Part shown: in pieces, positions 40,811 through 50,938 of the stretch
Position numbering within the stretch: the stretch's first letter is position 1
How the letters are laid out: each line of letters starts with the position of its first letter
NCBI RefSeq assembly: GCF_011420305.2
Contig: NZ_CP061769.1
Coordinates: 2,653,001-2,717,000, forward strand
DNA from: Nocardioides ochotonae
GTDB taxonomy: Bacteria > Actinomycetota > Actinomycetes > Propionibacteriales > Nocardioidaceae
Direction: 5' to 3'
Length of the DNA stretch: 64,000 nucleotides
Notes under the pieces: generated by a model
What the model was told of the DNA's origin: nothing
Databases searched by the model: none
Seen by the model: the letters and a program-made list of their open reading frames with translations, nothing else
Program-made: the position numbers and the translations under genes

Positions 40811-42463
40811 CTACGCCAGGTCCTCGTCTGGCGACGGCACCCACCACAGCAGGCTGGTGCCCCGGCCCTCCGCCGAGGAGATCGTCAGCGAGCCGCCGCG
40901 ACGCTCCGCACGCTGCCGGACGTTGGCCAGCCCGCTCTCCTTGACGTCGTCGGGCATCCCCCTGCCGTCGTCGCTCACCCGCACCGTGACCCCGTCCCCG
41001 ACACCGACCTCCACCGCGCACTCCGCCGACCCTGCGTGCCGCACCGCGTTGGACAGCGCCTCGCTCAGCACCGCGAGCACGTCGGGGAGCAGGTCGTCGG
41101 AGCCCAGCAGCCGCACCGGCCCGCGGAACTCCAGGGTCGGGTGGAACCGCATCATCCGGGCGGCCCGCTCGACGACCTCCGCGACGACGGCCCGCGGGTC
41201 CCCGGCGTCGGGCTTGGCCCGCAGCCCGAAGATCGTGCGCCGGATGTCGCGGATCGTCACGTCGATCTCGTCGATCGTGGTGTCCAGTCGCCTGGCCATC
41301 TCCTCGGCGTCGCCGATCCCGGCCGTGCCCTGCAGCTCCAGGCCGATCGCGAACAGCCGCTGGATGACCAGGTCGTGCAGATCGCGGGCGATCCGGTCGC
41401 GGTCCTCCAGGACCGCCAGCCTCTGTTGGTCCCGGCGGGCGCGGGCGACGTGCAGCGCCAGCGCTGCCTGCTCGGCGAGCATGGTCGGCATGGTCGGGTC
41501 CCGCGAGACGTCGGCAGGGTCCACGTCGCTCCACCACGCCAGGCCGACCACACCCTCGACTCCGATCGCGCTGCGCAGCGGGACCACCATCCCCGGCCCG
41601 GCGCCCTCGCCGCCGAGCGCCCCGGCGACATCGACCGCGCGAGGATGGGTCGAGAGGCACCGCACCGTCAGCGGCCGGCCCGACACGGCCACGCAACGCT
41701 CCAGGGAGCGGGTGAAGTCCAGGCCGGCCATCACGTCGGGGTCGGCCGGCAGTCCTGAGACCGCCTCCAGCGACTGGTGCGCGGGATCGCCGCCGGCGAC
41801 CACCCAGGCGACGTCGGCCCCGGCGATCTCGCGGGTGCGGTCGGCGACGATCTGCAACGCGGCCGCGTCGGCCTCGGGGCGCAGGAGGGCGGTGGTCAGG
41901 TCTGCCGCTGCGGCCAGCCAGCGCTCCCGCCGCTGCGCGTCCTCGCGCAGGTGGGCGTTGTCGATCGCCACCTCCGCGGCGGCGGCCAGGGCCAGGACGA
42001 TCTGCTCGTCGTGGTCGGTGAAGTCCGAGCCGTCCAGCTTGTCGGTGAGGAAGAGGGTGCCCGGCTCCTTCTCCCGCAGGCGCACCGGGACGCCGAGGTA
42101 GGTGCCCTGCGGTGACCCCAGCACGCCGAGCCCGTCGGGGAGCGCGGCGAGGCCGGCGGCCTCGTCGGCGGTGAGTCCGTGGGTGACGAGGGTGCGCTGA
42201 CGGCGCCCGGACCCGACGACCAGCACCGCGTGGCGGGCCCGCGCGATGTCGGCGGCCGCCGCGATGATGATGGCGAGGAGGTCCTCGAGGGAGAGGTCGG
42301 CCGCCATCGTCACCACCGCGTCCAGCAGCAGGTGCCAACGGTCCGGTTCAGCCTCCAGACCGTCGATCTGCTGCGCGGCGAGGCGCATCAGATCCTCGAA
42401 GGAGGTGTCGTCCCTTGTCGCGGGCGACCGTCCCTCGCGTAGCTCTCCCGAGATGTCTCGCAT
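40811..42463 (-). CDS. DosS/DevS-like GAF sensor histidine kinase
   Basis: A 550-residue soluble kinase: two GAF domains (about 70-200 and 210-360) and a NarL-type HisKA_3/HATPase module. Phosphoacceptor in DRDRIARDLHDLVIQRLFAIGLELQG, N-box LSEALSNAVRHA, G boxes VSDDGRGM and GLANVRQRAERRGGS. GAF-A has LGVLGSPQGTYLGVPVRLREKEPGTLFLTDKLDGSDF; between the GLLG-like and FLGVPV strands the mycobacterial protein has about 30 more residues holding the heme-ligand His, and these are missing here. So it probably does not sense O2/NO by heme. ATG at 42463. Its regulator is encoded 205 bp downstream. Confidence 0.88.
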   Translation of the reverse strand: MRDISGELREGRSPATRDDTSFEDLMRLAAQQIDGLEAEPDRWHLLLDAVVTMAADLSLEDLLAIIIAAAADIARARHAVLVVGSGRRQRTLVTHGLTADEAAGLAALPDGLGVLGSPQGTYLGVPVRLREKEPGTLFLTDKLDGSDFTDHDEQIVLALAAAAEVAIDNAHLREDAQRRERWLAAAADLTTALLRPEADAAALQIVADRTREIAGADVAWVVAGGDPAHQSLEAVSGLPADPDVMAGLDFTRSLERCVAVSGRPLTVRCLSTHPRAVDVAGALGGEGAGPGMVVPLRSAIGVEGVVGLAWWSDVDPADVSRDPTMPTMLAEQAALALHVARARRDQQRLAVLEDRDRIARDLHDLVIQRLFAIGLELQGTAGIGDAEEMARRLDTTIDEIDVTIRDIRRTIFGLRAKPDAGDPRAVVAEVVERAARMMRFHPTLEFRGPVRLLGSDDLLPDVLAVLSEALSNAVRHAGSAECAVEVGVGDGVTVRVSDDGRGMPDDVKESGLANVRQRAERRGGSLTISSAEGRGTSLLWWVPSPDEDLA

Positions 42464-42668
42464 GGCACTCCTATGCGAATGGGCCGCGGGCGACGTCGAC
42501 CACGCCCGTTCTCGACGGTAACAGCCGTGCATGACCGCGCGCCCCGACCTTGGAGACCTCCGAGATCGGGATCTCCAGGAGTCGGCGACGCCGGTCAGGT
42601 CGGGCGGCCCCGCAGGGCCGGACGACGTCGTGGGACGCCCCGAGCAACGGCCGGGCCGCCGCCGTACG

Positions 42669-43349
42669 TCATCGAGGCGCGACGCCCTGACGTGCAGCGA
42701 TGATCGCGGCCTGGGTCCGGGACTCCACGCCGAGCTTGCCCAGCATCGTGGAGACGTAGTTCTTCGTCGTCTTCTCCGCGAGCCCGAGACGGGCCGCGAT
42801 CTGACGGTTGGTGAAGCCCTGGCCCACCAGCTCCAGGACCTGGTGCTCCTTCGGGGTCAGGTGCTTGGTCACGGGGTCCTCTGGCGGGCCGTTGCGCAGC
42901 CGGGTGAGCACCTGCGCGGTGACGGCCGGGTCGAGCATCGACTGGCCGTCGGCGACCCGTCGGACGGTGTCGACGAAGTCGGCCGACTTGACCTGTTTGA
43001 GGACGTAGCCGGCCGCGCCGGCCATGATCGCGGCGAACAGCGCCTCGTCCTCGTCGTACGACGTGAGCATCAGGGCCGCGATGCCGGGGTCCACGGACCG
43101 GATCTGGCGACAGACCTCGACCCCGGTGCCGTCGGGCAGCCGGACGTCGAGGATGGCGATGTCGGGGCGCAGTGCCGGGATGCGACGCGCGGCCTCGCCC
43201 GCCCAGCCCGACTCCCCCACCACCACGATGTCGCCTTCGCGCTCGAGCAGACCGCGGATCCCGTGCCTCACGAGCTCATGATCATCGAGCAGGAACACCG
43301 TCACCGGTCGGCGCGGTTCCTGGTCGGGCTCTGCGGAGGGGTCCCACAT
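42669..43349 (-). CDS. DosR/DevR-like response regulator
   Basis: A 226-residue NarL-type regulator. Receiver: TVFLLDDHELVRHGIRGLLEREGDIVVVGES, phospho-Asp in IAILDVRLPDGTGVEVC, and YVLKQVKSADFV with the conserved Lys. C-terminal HTH: LTPKEHQVLELVGQGFTNRQIAARLGLAEKTTKNYVSTMLGKLGVESRTQAA, nearly the same as DosR recognition helices. The ATG at 43349 lies 59 bp from a DosR-type box, consistent with autoregulation. It is transcribed upstream of the DosS-like gene. Confidence 0.88.
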   Translation of the reverse strand: MWDPSAEPDQEPRRPVTVFLLDDHELVRHGIRGLLEREGDIVVVGESGWAGEAARRIPALRPDIAILDVRLPDGTGVEVCRQIRSVDPGIAALMLTSYDEDEALFAAIMAGAAGYVLKQVKSADFVDTVRRVADGQSMLDPAVTAQVLTRLRNGPPEDPVTKHLTPKEHQVLELVGQGFTNRQIAARLGLAEKTTKNYVSTMLGKLGVESRTQAAIIAARQGVAPR

Positions 43350-43407
43350 GACCTGACCGTAAGACGCGTCACACGCCCCGACCCCGGGCCGCGAGCCATG
43401 GCCGCAC

Positions 43408-43421
43408 GGGACTTTGGTCCC
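43408..43421. promoter_or_regulatory. DosR box upstream of the DosR-like regulator
   Basis: GGGAC-TTTG-GTCCC, perfect 5-base arms and centre close to the TWWA of the consensus; immediate flanks CAC and AAC. Lies 59 bp upstream of the regulator ATG and 184 bp upstream of the small gene at 43605. Best match of the set. Confidence 0.65.
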
Positions 43422-43604
43422 AACTTTGGGTGATGCGGAGCACGCCTGCCGTGTGCCCGCCGTACGCCGTCCGCCCGTCATCGCGCACCGGCCTCCGGCA
43501 CCGGCCCGCCGGTCCCTCCCGGCCGGGTCATTCGTCTCTGGGCGACGAGCCGGCGTCGATCCACGCTGGACGTCCCACCTCATCGCAGCCGGAGGGAGAC
43601 GAGC

Positions 43605-43841
43605 GTGGACGCTGCCACTCATCGGGTCGACATCACCGACCTGGCCGAACGCCTGATCGCCGAGTTCGGCGGCATCCTCGCCCCGGGTCTCATCCGGCGG
43701 GTGGTCTATCAGGCCGACCACCTGGTGCTGCGATGCGCGGCCACCTCGCGCAACCCCGTCGTGCTCTGCGAGACCATCGCGCGCAGCCTGCTCGACGAGC
43801 GCGTCGCCAGCGACGCACACGGCGACATCGCGCCGGCATGA
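43605..43841 (+). CDS. Small three-helix (DUF3562-like) protein
   Basis: A 78-residue protein: DITDLAERLIAEFGGILAPGLIRRVVYQADHLVL then CETIARSLLDERV. Three helices, resembling three-helix-bundle dimerisation proteins that occur beside stress genes in actinobacteria. Function unknown. GTG at 43605 with GGAGGGAGACG just upstream. The stop lies at the start of the loop of a perfect terminator hairpin. Confidence 0.65.
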   Translation: MDAATHRVDITDLAERLIAEFGGILAPGLIRRVVYQADHLVLRCAATSRNPVVLCETIARSLLDERVASDAHGDIAPA

Positions 43842-43865
43842 GTCGCCGGCGCGATGTCGCCGTGT
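43817..43865. terminator. Strong 21-bp hairpin terminator
   Basis: Perfect 21-bp stem (43817-43837 and 43845-43865) with a 7-base loop holding the TGA stop of the + strand gene. It sits between convergent genes (43605-43841 and 43899-45437), so it can end both. Confidence 0.88.
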
Positions 43866-43898
43866 CAGAAGCGCCGCCTCAGGAGCGCTCGAGCGAGC

Positions 43899-45437
43899 TC
43901 AGGAGATCGCCGAGCCCACGCAGATCAGCACCAGGCAGGCCACGAACAAGATGACGATCAGCGGCATCACGAACCGGACGTAGTGGTCGTAGCGCACCTT
44001 CGCCAGCGCGAGGCCACCCATCACCACCGCGGACGTCGGGGTGATCAGGTTCACCAGCCCGGAGGCCGACTGGTACGCCGTCACGACCATCGACCGCTCG
44101 ACGCCGGCGAAGTCCGCGAGCGGCGCCAGGATCGGCATCGCCAGGGCGGCGTGGCCCGACGAGGACGGCACCAGGAACGCCAGTGGGATGTTGACGATGA
44201 ACATCAGCCCGCCGAACAACCACGACGAGCTGTCGCCGACGACCTGCTCCATCGCGTTCAGGATCGTGCCCGTGATCTCGGAGTTGTTCATGATCACGGT
44301 GACCCCACGGGCCAGCACGATGACCAGCCCGACGCCGATGAAGTCGCCGGCGCCGGAGACCACCGTGTCGGTCACGCCCTTCTCCCCCATGCCACCGATC
44401 AGGCCGACCACGATCGACATCGCGACGAAGAGCGCGGCGAGCTCGGGGAAGTACCAGTCCAGCTGCCAGGAGTAGCTCTCCGCCTCCGGGCCGTTGATGA
44501 CCTGCGCCCACGGGACGATCGAGAAGATCATGAACACGAAGGTGACGCCGACGATGGTCAGCACCAGCTTGTCGCGGCCGCTGAGCTCACCCACGTCGCG
44601 GGTGCCCTGGGCCACCACCTCGTCGTCGCCCTCCGCCTTCCCGACCATGGAGGCGGCCGGATCGGCCTTGACCTTCCGGGCATATCGGAGCACCCACCAG
44701 ATCCCCACCGGCACCAGCAGGACGTACATCAGCAGTCGGAAGGCGATGCCGTCACCGATCGAGATGTCGGCGGCACCGGAGGCGACGCCGGTCGCGAACG
44801 GGTTCACCGTCGAGGTCAGCACCCCCACGCCGGCGCCGACCATGATGACCCCGACGACGACCATCCGGTCGTACCCGAGCGCCAGGATGAGTGGGATCAG
44901 CAACGCATAGAAGCCGAGCGTCTCCTCGGCCATGCCCTCGGTGGTGCCGCCGATGGAGAACAGGATCATCAAGACGATGATCAGCACCGAGCTGCGGGTC
45001 TTCATCCGCGAGGCGACCCGCGCGATGCCGTTCTCGATGGCGCCGGTGCGCATGCACATGGTGATGAACACGCCGATGGCGATCACGAAGAAGAAGACCC
45101 CCGCGGCGCCGTACAGCTCGCCGATCTCGTAGGGCCCGACGAAGCCGTCGTCGTTCATGACGCCGTAGAGGCCGTTGATCGGGGCCAGGAAGAGCTGACC
45201 GAACCTCTCGCCGAGCGTCAGCGGGTTGCTGGTCTCCTCATAGCTTCCCGGGATCGGGCGGCCGGTGTCCGGGTCGTTCTGGTAGCTGCCGGTCGGCACG
45301 ACGAAGGCGAGCAGCCAGACCAGCAACGTGACCGCGGCGAGCACCGTGAGGGCACTCGGGAAGTGGAAGGACTTGGGCTCGGTGTCACCCGTGTCTGCTG
45401 CGTGGCCCCCGGAACGGCGACGGCGGAAGGAAACCAT
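43899..45437 (-). CDS. YfcC/ArcD-like amino-acid or carboxylate transporter
   Basis: A 512-residue membrane protein with about 12-13 helices: [119 protein letters not shown] and [18 protein letters not shown]. These are YfcC/AbgT-like transporter signatures (C4-dicarboxylate anaerobic carrier-like). Divergent from arcA and sharing its promoter region, so an arginine/ornithine exchange or arginine uptake role is likely. ATG at 45437; a GTG-start alternative is two codons upstream. Confidence 0.85.
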   Translation of the reverse strand: MVSFRRRRSGGHAADTGDTEPKSFHFPSALTVLAAVTLLVWLLAFVVPTGSYQNDPDTGRPIPGSYEETSNPLTLGERFGQLFLAPINGLYGVMNDDGFVGPYEIGELYGAAGVFFFVIAIGVFITMCMRTGAIENGIARVASRMKTRSSVLIIVLMILFSIGGTTEGMAEETLGFYALLIPLILALGYDRMVVVGVIMVGAGVGVLTSTVNPFATGVASGAADISIGDGIAFRLLMYVLLVPVGIWWVLRYARKVKADPAASMVGKAEGDDEVVAQGTRDVGELSGRDKLVLTIVGVTFVFMIFSIVPWAQVINGPEAESYSWQLDWYFPELAALFVAMSIVVGLIGGMGEKGVTDTVVSGAGDFIGVGLVIVLARGVTVIMNNSEITGTILNAMEQVVGDSSSWLFGGLMFIVNIPLAFLVPSSSGHAALAMPILAPLADFAGVERSMVVTAYQSASGLVNLITPTSAVVMGGLALAKVRYDHYVRFVMPLIVILFVACLVLICVGSAIS

Positions 45438-45524
45438 GGGTCTGCCTCTCTGCTCGGCAATGAGCCTGCTCAACGAAGCATCCGCCGACCATGCGCGGGA
45501 CCTGCCGAGGGTCATACCCACAGC

Positions 45525-45538
45525 GGGACCTTGGACCC
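45525..45538. promoter_or_regulatory. DosR-like box between transporter and arcA
   Basis: GGGAC-CTTG-GACCC, one base off the palindromic core in the second arm. It lies 59 bp upstream of arcA and 88 bp upstream of the transporter. A related GGACCTTGGAC core occurs at 50534-50548 upstream of two stress genes. Confidence 0.45.
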
Positions 45539-45596
45539 TCATGGTCGCTGCGGTGCAGGCGTTGTCTGGGAAGCCAACCAAGCAGAAGGAGGGGCC

Positions 45597-46820
45597 ATGG
45601 CGCTCCAGGTCAATTCCGAAGTAGGGCAGCTCAAGCGGGTGATCTTGCACCGGCCCGGGCTGGAGCTGAAGCGGCTGACACCGAGCAACAAGGACGAGTT
45701 CCTCTTCGACGACGTGCTGTGGGTCAAGCGGGCCCAGATGGAGCACGACGCGTTCGCGAGCACGCTGCGCGACCTCGACATCGACGTGCACCTGCTCGGT
45801 GACCTGCTCCAGGAGACGCTCGCCATCCCCGAGGCACGCAAGCACGTGCTCGAGCACACGTTGGACGAGCGCATCTACGGCCCCCTGGCCATCGACTCGA
45901 TCTACGGCCACCTGAACGCGATGTCCGACAAGAACCTGGCCGAGATCCTGATCGGCGGCCTCACCAAGGCGGAGCTGCTCGAGAGCATCGAGGAGCCGCC
46001 CTCCGTGGTCATCCAGGCCCTCGAGGAGAACGACTTCCTGCTCACCCCGCTGCCGAACCACCTGTTCACCCGCGACACCTCGGCCTGGATCTACGACGGG
46101 GTCTCGATCAACGCGATGCGCAAGCGCGCCCGCATGCGCGAGACGATCCACTACGAGGCGATCTACCGCTGGCACCCGTTCTTCGCCGGCGAGGACTTCA
46201 AGGCCTGGGGCGAGGGAACCGCTGCCGGCGGGGCCACCACCGAGGGTGGCGACATCCTCGTGATCGGCCGCGGCGTGGTCCTGGTCGGGATGAGCGAGCG
46301 CACCACGCCGCAGGGCGTCGAGCGGCTGGCCCGCAGGCTGTTCCAGGAGGGCAGCGCCGAGACCATCGTGGCCCTGTCGATGCCGATGAGCCGCGCGTTC
46401 ATGCACCTCGACACCGTCATGACGATGGTCAACGAGGAGACCTTCACCAAGTACGCCGGTCTCGGGATGCTGCCGTCCTACACGATCACGCGCGGCGACA
46501 AGGACGGAGAGCTGAAGGTCGTCTCTCACCCTCCGGAGGACATGCACAAGGCGATCGCGCATTCTCTCGGGCTCAAGGACATCCGGGTGCTCACCCCCGT
46601 CCAGGACGTGCACGCCGCCGAGCGCGAGCAGTGGGACGACGGCTGCAACGTGCTCGCCCTGCGTCCCGGTGTCGTCGTCGCCTACGAGCGTGCCGTCACC
46701 ACCAACACCTACCTGCGCAAGAAGGGGGTCGAGGTCATCACCATCGCCGGTAACGAGCTCGGCCGCGGTCGTGGCGGACCGCGCTGCATGAGCTGCCCGC
46801 TCGAGCGCGAAGGGATCTGA
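45597..46820 (+). CDS. arcA: Arginine deiminase
   Basis: A 407-residue enzyme hydrolysing arginine to citrulline and ammonia, the first ADI step. Catalytic features: [12 protein letters not shown] (Asp), [22 protein letters not shown] (Glu), [11 protein letters not shown] (His-Asp) and the nucleophile Cys near the C-terminus in [13 protein letters not shown]; the residues before that Cys read PR where many ADIs have GH. ATG at 45597 with AGGAGGGGCC upstream. First gene of arcABC; arcB starts 5 bp after its stop. Confidence 0.94.
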   Translation: MALQVNSEVGQLKRVILHRPGLELKRLTPSNKDEFLFDDVLWVKRAQMEHDAFASTLRDLDIDVHLLGDLLQETLAIPEARKHVLEHTLDERIYGPLAIDSIYGHLNAMSDKNLAEILIGGLTKAELLESIEEPPSVVIQALEENDFLLTPLPNHLFTRDTSAWIYDGVSINAMRKRARMRETIHYEAIYRWHPFFAGEDFKAWGEGTAAGGATTEGGDILVIGRGVVLVGMSERTTPQGVERLARRLFQEGSAETIVALSMPMSRAFMHLDTVMTMVNEETFTKYAGLGMLPSYTITRGDKDGELKVVSHPPEDMHKAIAHSLGLKDIRVLTPVQDVHAAEREQWDDGCNVLALRPGVVVAYERAVTTNTYLRKKGVEVITIAGNELGRGRGGPRCMSCPLEREGI

Positions 46821-46825
46821 TCGCG

Positions 46826-47827
<1,002 letters not shown>

Positions 47828-47828
47828 C

Positions 47829-48752
47829 ATGCGCATCGTGGCCGCCCTGGGCGGGAACGCGCTGCTGCAACGTGGTCAGCGACCGGACGCCGACGTGCAG
47901 GAGGCCAACGTCCGCCGAGCGATCGCCGCCCTGGCGCCGCTCGCCGACGAGCACGAGCTGGTGATCACGCACGGCAACGGCCCGCAGGTGGGCGTCCTGG
48001 CGCTGCAGAGCGCCTCGGACCCGCGCCTCACCTCGCCGTACCCGTTCGACGTGCTGGGCGCCCAGACCCAGGGGATGATCGGCTACTGGCTCCTGCAGGC
48101 CCTGCAGAACGAGATCCCGCGGCAGCCGGTCGCGGCGATCATCAACCAGACGCTGGTCGAGGCCAACGACCCCGCCTTCGACAACCCCACCAAGTTCGTC
48201 GGTGAGACCTACGACGAGCAGACGGCGCACAAGCTCGCCGCGGAGCGGGGCTGGCAGGTCCGTCAGGACGGCGATTCCTGGCGCCGGGTCGTGGGGTCGC
48301 CCCGTCCCCAGCGCATCGTGGAGACGCGGCTGATCCGGCTGCTCCTCGAGAGCGGCGCGATCGTCATCTGCGCGGGCGGCGGCGGAGTGCCGGTGGTGCG
48401 CGACGAGGTCGGCGAGCTGCGCGGTGTCGAGGCCGTGGTCGACAAGGACCTGGCCAGCTCCGTGCTGGCGGAGGCCCTCGACGCGGATGTGCTGATGGTG
48501 CTCACCGACGTCCCGGCGGTGATGAAGGACTTCGGCACGCCCAACCAGGCGCCGATCCACCGCGAGACGCCGCCCGGGCTGCGCGAGGTGACGTACGCCG
48601 CGGGCTCGATGGGGCCCAAGGTCGAGGCGGCGTGCCGTTTCGTCGAGGTCACCGGCGGCATGGCGGCGATCGGGAGCCTCGACGAGGCCTCCGCGATCCT
48701 CGACGGCAAGTCGGGCACCATCGTCACCACGACCGGTCGCTACCGCGACTGA
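47829..48752 (+). CDS. arcC: Carbamate kinase
   Basis: A 307-residue amino-acid-kinase-family enzyme converting carbamoyl phosphate plus ADP to ATP, CO2 and ammonia, the ATP-yielding ADI step. Motifs: MRIVAALGGNALLQRGQ, ITHGNGPQVGVLALQ, GMIGYWLLQALQNE, VICAGGGGVPVV and AVVDKDLASSVLAEALDADVLMVLTDVPAVMKDFG. Ends the arcABC operon, followed by a strong hairpin. Confidence 0.94.
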   Translation: MRIVAALGGNALLQRGQRPDADVQEANVRRAIAALAPLADEHELVITHGNGPQVGVLALQSASDPRLTSPYPFDVLGAQTQGMIGYWLLQALQNEIPRQPVAAIINQTLVEANDPAFDNPTKFVGETYDEQTAHKLAAERGWQVRQDGDSWRRVVGSPRPQRIVETRLIRLLLESGAIVICAGGGGVPVVRDEVGELRGVEAVVDKDLASSVLAEALDADVLMVLTDVPAVMKDFGTPNQAPIHRETPPGLREVTYAAGSMGPKVEAACRFVEVTGGMAAIGSLDEASAILDGKSGTIVTTTGRYRD

Positions 48753-48783
48753 GTGACACCCGCCGCGCCGCAGGTGTGGCGGA

Positions 48784-48819
48784 CGCTGCCGTCCGGCCTC
48801 CTTCGGCCGGGCGGCAGCG
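48784..48819 (+). terminator. Hairpin terminator after arcC
   Basis: 15-bp stem (CGCTGCCG-T-CCGGCC with GGCCGGGCGGCAGCG, one G-U pair) with loop TCCTTC, starting 32 bp after the arcC stop. Confidence 0.7.
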
Positions 48820-48970
48820 GCGTCCGGCGAGCCTGCATGCGCGGGCGAGCCCCCGCCTGTCGGCAGTCACACGAGGAGCCTGATGCGCGATCAGCTCGAC
48901 ATCGCCGGTGGCCTCGGCACGGCCGAGGCCGCCGATCCCTCGCCCGGCCGGTGCGGGAGGTGATCCCGCG

Positions 48971-49972
48971 GTGAGGCGGGCCAGGACGGTGCTGCTGCCG
49001 GTCGGCGGCGTGGAGGACCACCATGTCGGCGTCGCGTTCGCCGCCCAGGAGGCGGTACGACGGGGCTGCGACATCGAGGTGGTCCACGTGGGACCCGGGC
49101 CCGCTGCCCTCCTTCCGCCAGCCGGGCCGATCGCTGGGTCGTTCACCGGGCCGATCAGCGGGGTCGTCATCGGGCAGGGTGACGTCCCCGCCCATGCACC
49201 CGGCGGCATCGTGGAGCGGACCGTCGAGGCTGCCCGGCGCTCACTCGGCCGCAGCGGTCCCGCGGTGCGCGGCCGGCTGACGCACGGCCCCGTCGTACCG
49301 GTGCTGGTCGAGGACAGCCGTCAGGTGGACCTGGTCGTGCTCAGCCGGCGCCACGCACGCGGCGCCGCCTCGCTCAGCGCGATGACCGTCGCCAACGCCG
49401 TGGCCGCGCACGCGCACGCGCCGGTCGCCGTCGTCCCGCCCCGCTGGAGCCCGGGGACCACCACCGCGCCGGTCGTCATCGCGATCGCAGGCGGACCCAC
49501 CGAGGCACGCGAGGTGCTGCGTGCCGGGCTCACCCAGGCAAGGCGCTGCGGCGCCCGCGCGGAGGCGGTGCACGGGTGGTGGTACAGCGACGCCTACGAC
49601 GACCTGGCCCGTGCCCACGCCACGGGGACCACCGAGAGCGCGCGCCGCCACGCGCGCCTGACCGCGGAGCTGGCCGCCGTGCTCGCGGAGTTCCCCGACG
49701 TCGACACGCGGCTGACGGTCAGCCACGGCCGCCCCGACCGCGTCCTGGTCGAGGCCGCCGAACGAGCCCAGGTCGTCGTCGTCGGGCGACACCGGCCGGT
49801 GCTGCCGTTCGGGTCGGACCTCGGGCCGCTGACCCGCCTGCTGATGTGCGGCGCCGGCTGCCCGGTGCTGGTCGTGAACTCGCCCACCCGCGCGCCGGGC
49901 ACCGCGGGGACCGCTCTCGGTCCCGGCGCGCCGGCCGAGGCGGCGGCGACGCTCAGGCCCCGGTGCGGCTGA
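48971..49972 (+). CDS. Two-domain universal stress protein
   Basis: A 333-residue USP pair. N-terminal half: RRARTVLLPVGGVEDHHVGVAFAAQEAVRRGCDIEVVHVG ... VDLVVLSRRHARGAASLSAMTVANAVAAHAHAPVAVVP. C-terminal half: PVVIAIAGGPTEAREVLRAGLTQARRCGARAEAVHGWW ... VVVVGRHRPVLPFGSDLGPLTRLLMCGAGCPVLVVN. Neither half keeps a full ATP motif (SDLGP in place of the GSVS type). GTG at 48971 with GGGAGGTGA upstream; an upstream frame to 48908 adds a Pro-rich tract. Convergent with Hsp20, overlapping by 20 bp. Confidence 0.84.
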   Translation: MRRARTVLLPVGGVEDHHVGVAFAAQEAVRRGCDIEVVHVGPGPAALLPPAGPIAGSFTGPISGVVIGQGDVPAHAPGGIVERTVEAARRSLGRSGPAVRGRLTHGPVVPVLVEDSRQVDLVVLSRRHARGAASLSAMTVANAVAAHAHAPVAVVPPRWSPGTTTAPVVIAIAGGPTEAREVLRAGLTQARRCGARAEAVHGWWYSDAYDDLARAHATGTTESARRHARLTAELAAVLAEFPDVDTRLTVSHGRPDRVLVEAAERAQVVVVGRHRPVLPFGSDLGPLTRLLMCGAGCPVLVVNSPTRAPGTAGTALGPGAPAEAAATLRPRCG

Positions 49973-50354
49973 TCGGGATCTTGCGGGCTCCCCCGGCGTC
50001 GCCGGCCGGCATCGACACGGTCAGCACCCCGTTGGCGTAGTCCGCCGAGATGTCCTCGGCACGGGTGCCGGGAGGCAGCGGGAGGGAGCGGGCGAAGCTG
50101 CCGTAGCGGATCTCGGTGCGGTGCCGGTGGCGCTCCTCGGCACGGCGCTCGCCGCGCAGCTGGAGCATGCCGCCGTCGACGGTGAGCTCGATGTCCTTGT
50201 CCGGGTCCATCCCCGGGAGGTCCATCCGGATGAACCTGCGGTCCTCCTCCACCCACTCCTCGACCCGGACCTGGGGCTCGTCGAGCGTCGAGTTCATCCA
50301 CCCCATCAGCTCGGCGAAGAGCGACTGGTTGTCACGCTGCAGCTGCTTGCTCAT
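49953..50354 (-). CDS. Hsp20/alpha-crystallin family chaperone
   Basis: A 133-residue small heat-shock protein: acidic N-terminal arm, alpha-crystallin domain RRFIRMDLPGMDPDKDIELTVDGGMLQLRGERRAEER and FARSLPLPPGTRAEDISADYANGVLTVSMPAGD (GVLTV motif), and the C-terminal I-x-I tail in RKIPISRT. Similar in length and character to HspX/Acr, which in mycobacteria is the main DosR-induced protein. Start at ATG 50354 (MSKQLQRD), GAGAGGACC upstream. It overlaps the end of the USP gene by 20 bp, tail to tail. Confidence 0.92.
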   Translation of the reverse strand: MSKQLQRDNQSLFAELMGWMNSTLDEPQVRVEEWVEEDRRFIRMDLPGMDPDKDIELTVDGGMLQLRGERRAEERHRHRTEIRYGSFARSLPLPPGTRAEDISADYANGVLTVSMPAGDAGGARKIPISRTGA

Positions 50355-50409
50355 CACGCTGGTCCTCTCGTCGTGGGCGTCCTTCCCCGGTCAGGCAAAC
50401 GGCCCCCGA

Positions 50410-50423
50410 CCTGCCGCGGCAGG
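50410..50423. promoter_or_regulatory. Perfect palindrome upstream of hsp20
   Basis: CCTGCCG-CGGCAGG, a perfect 14-bp palindrome 56 bp upstream of the hsp20 ATG. No regulator can be named; it is distinct from the DosR-like boxes and might be a heat-shock repressor or housekeeping operator. Confidence 0.3.
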
Positions 50424-50533
50424 GCAGAACGTCCCGCGCGGGCCGGGCGTTCTGCCTCGCTGCGGGACACCGCCGAGCACCCGGGCGCCGCGGCCGCGCG
50501 GCGGGGCGGCGCCGTCCCCGACCACCCGCTGGA

Positions 50534-50548
50534 GAGTCCAAGGTCCTC
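50534..50548. promoter_or_regulatory. Weak DosR-like box
   Basis: On the minus strand AGGAC-CTTG-GACTC, sharing the core GTCCAAGGTCC with the arcA box. Two mismatches in the second arm. About 58 bp upstream of the small membrane gene at 50606 and 180 bp upstream of hsp20. Low confidence. Confidence 0.3.
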
Positions 50549-50605
50549 ATCGGCCGGCGCCATCGGGCCCTGCTCCGCCCCCGAGCGCGCCCCGAGGGTG
50601 AGGGT

Positions 50606-50791
50606 GTGAGCACAGCACACGACTCCCCCGACAGCACCGGGGCGGGATTCCTCGAGCGACACCGCCGAGCGACCGCCACCGGGGGCCTCATGCTGCTGGT
50701 GCTGCTGGGCGTGCTGCTGGGTGCCGCCGTGGGCGCGCTCCTGGTGCGGCTCCTCCACCTGCTCATCGAGACGGTCACGGGGATGGCATGA
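50606..50791 (+). CDS. Small single-helix membrane protein
   Basis: A 61-residue peptide: hydrophilic STAHDSPDSTGAGFLERHRRATATGG, then a long membrane helix LMLLVLLGVLLGAAVGALLVRLLHLLIETVTG. No family recognised. Start at GTG 50606 with GAGGGTGAGG upstream. Lying beside hsp20 and the DosR-like box suggests a stress membrane peptide, but that is inference. Confidence 0.55.
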   Translation: MSTAHDSPDSTGAGFLERHRRATATGGLMLLVLLGVLLGAAVGALLVRLLHLLIETVTGMA

Positions 50792-50893
50792 GCCGCGGCA
50801 GCGATCCGGCTCCACCGCTGGGGATCACCGCGCTGGTCACGGCAGCGCGGACCTGTCTGCCGACGCGGACTGCGTGACACGCCGGCAGACGGG

Positions 50894-50938
50894 CTGAGGG
50901 GCACGGCCGAGGTTTCCCCCCGACGCCGTGCCCCTCAG
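50894..50938 (-). terminator. Hairpin terminator after the DksA-like gene
   Basis: 14-bp perfect stem (CTGAGGGGCACGGC with GCCGTGCCCCTCAG), the end overlapping the stop of the minus-strand gene at 50935. Confidence 0.75.

Noticed and set aside
43899..46613. Extension of the transporter gene upstream through arcA on the minus strand
   Set aside because: The extra residues are antisense to arcA; the ATG at 45437 gives a complete transporter.
48883..48963. 26-codon small open frame with a GAGGAG signal before the USP gene
   Set aside because: Possible leader peptide but too short and without features to support as a gene; kept only as a note.
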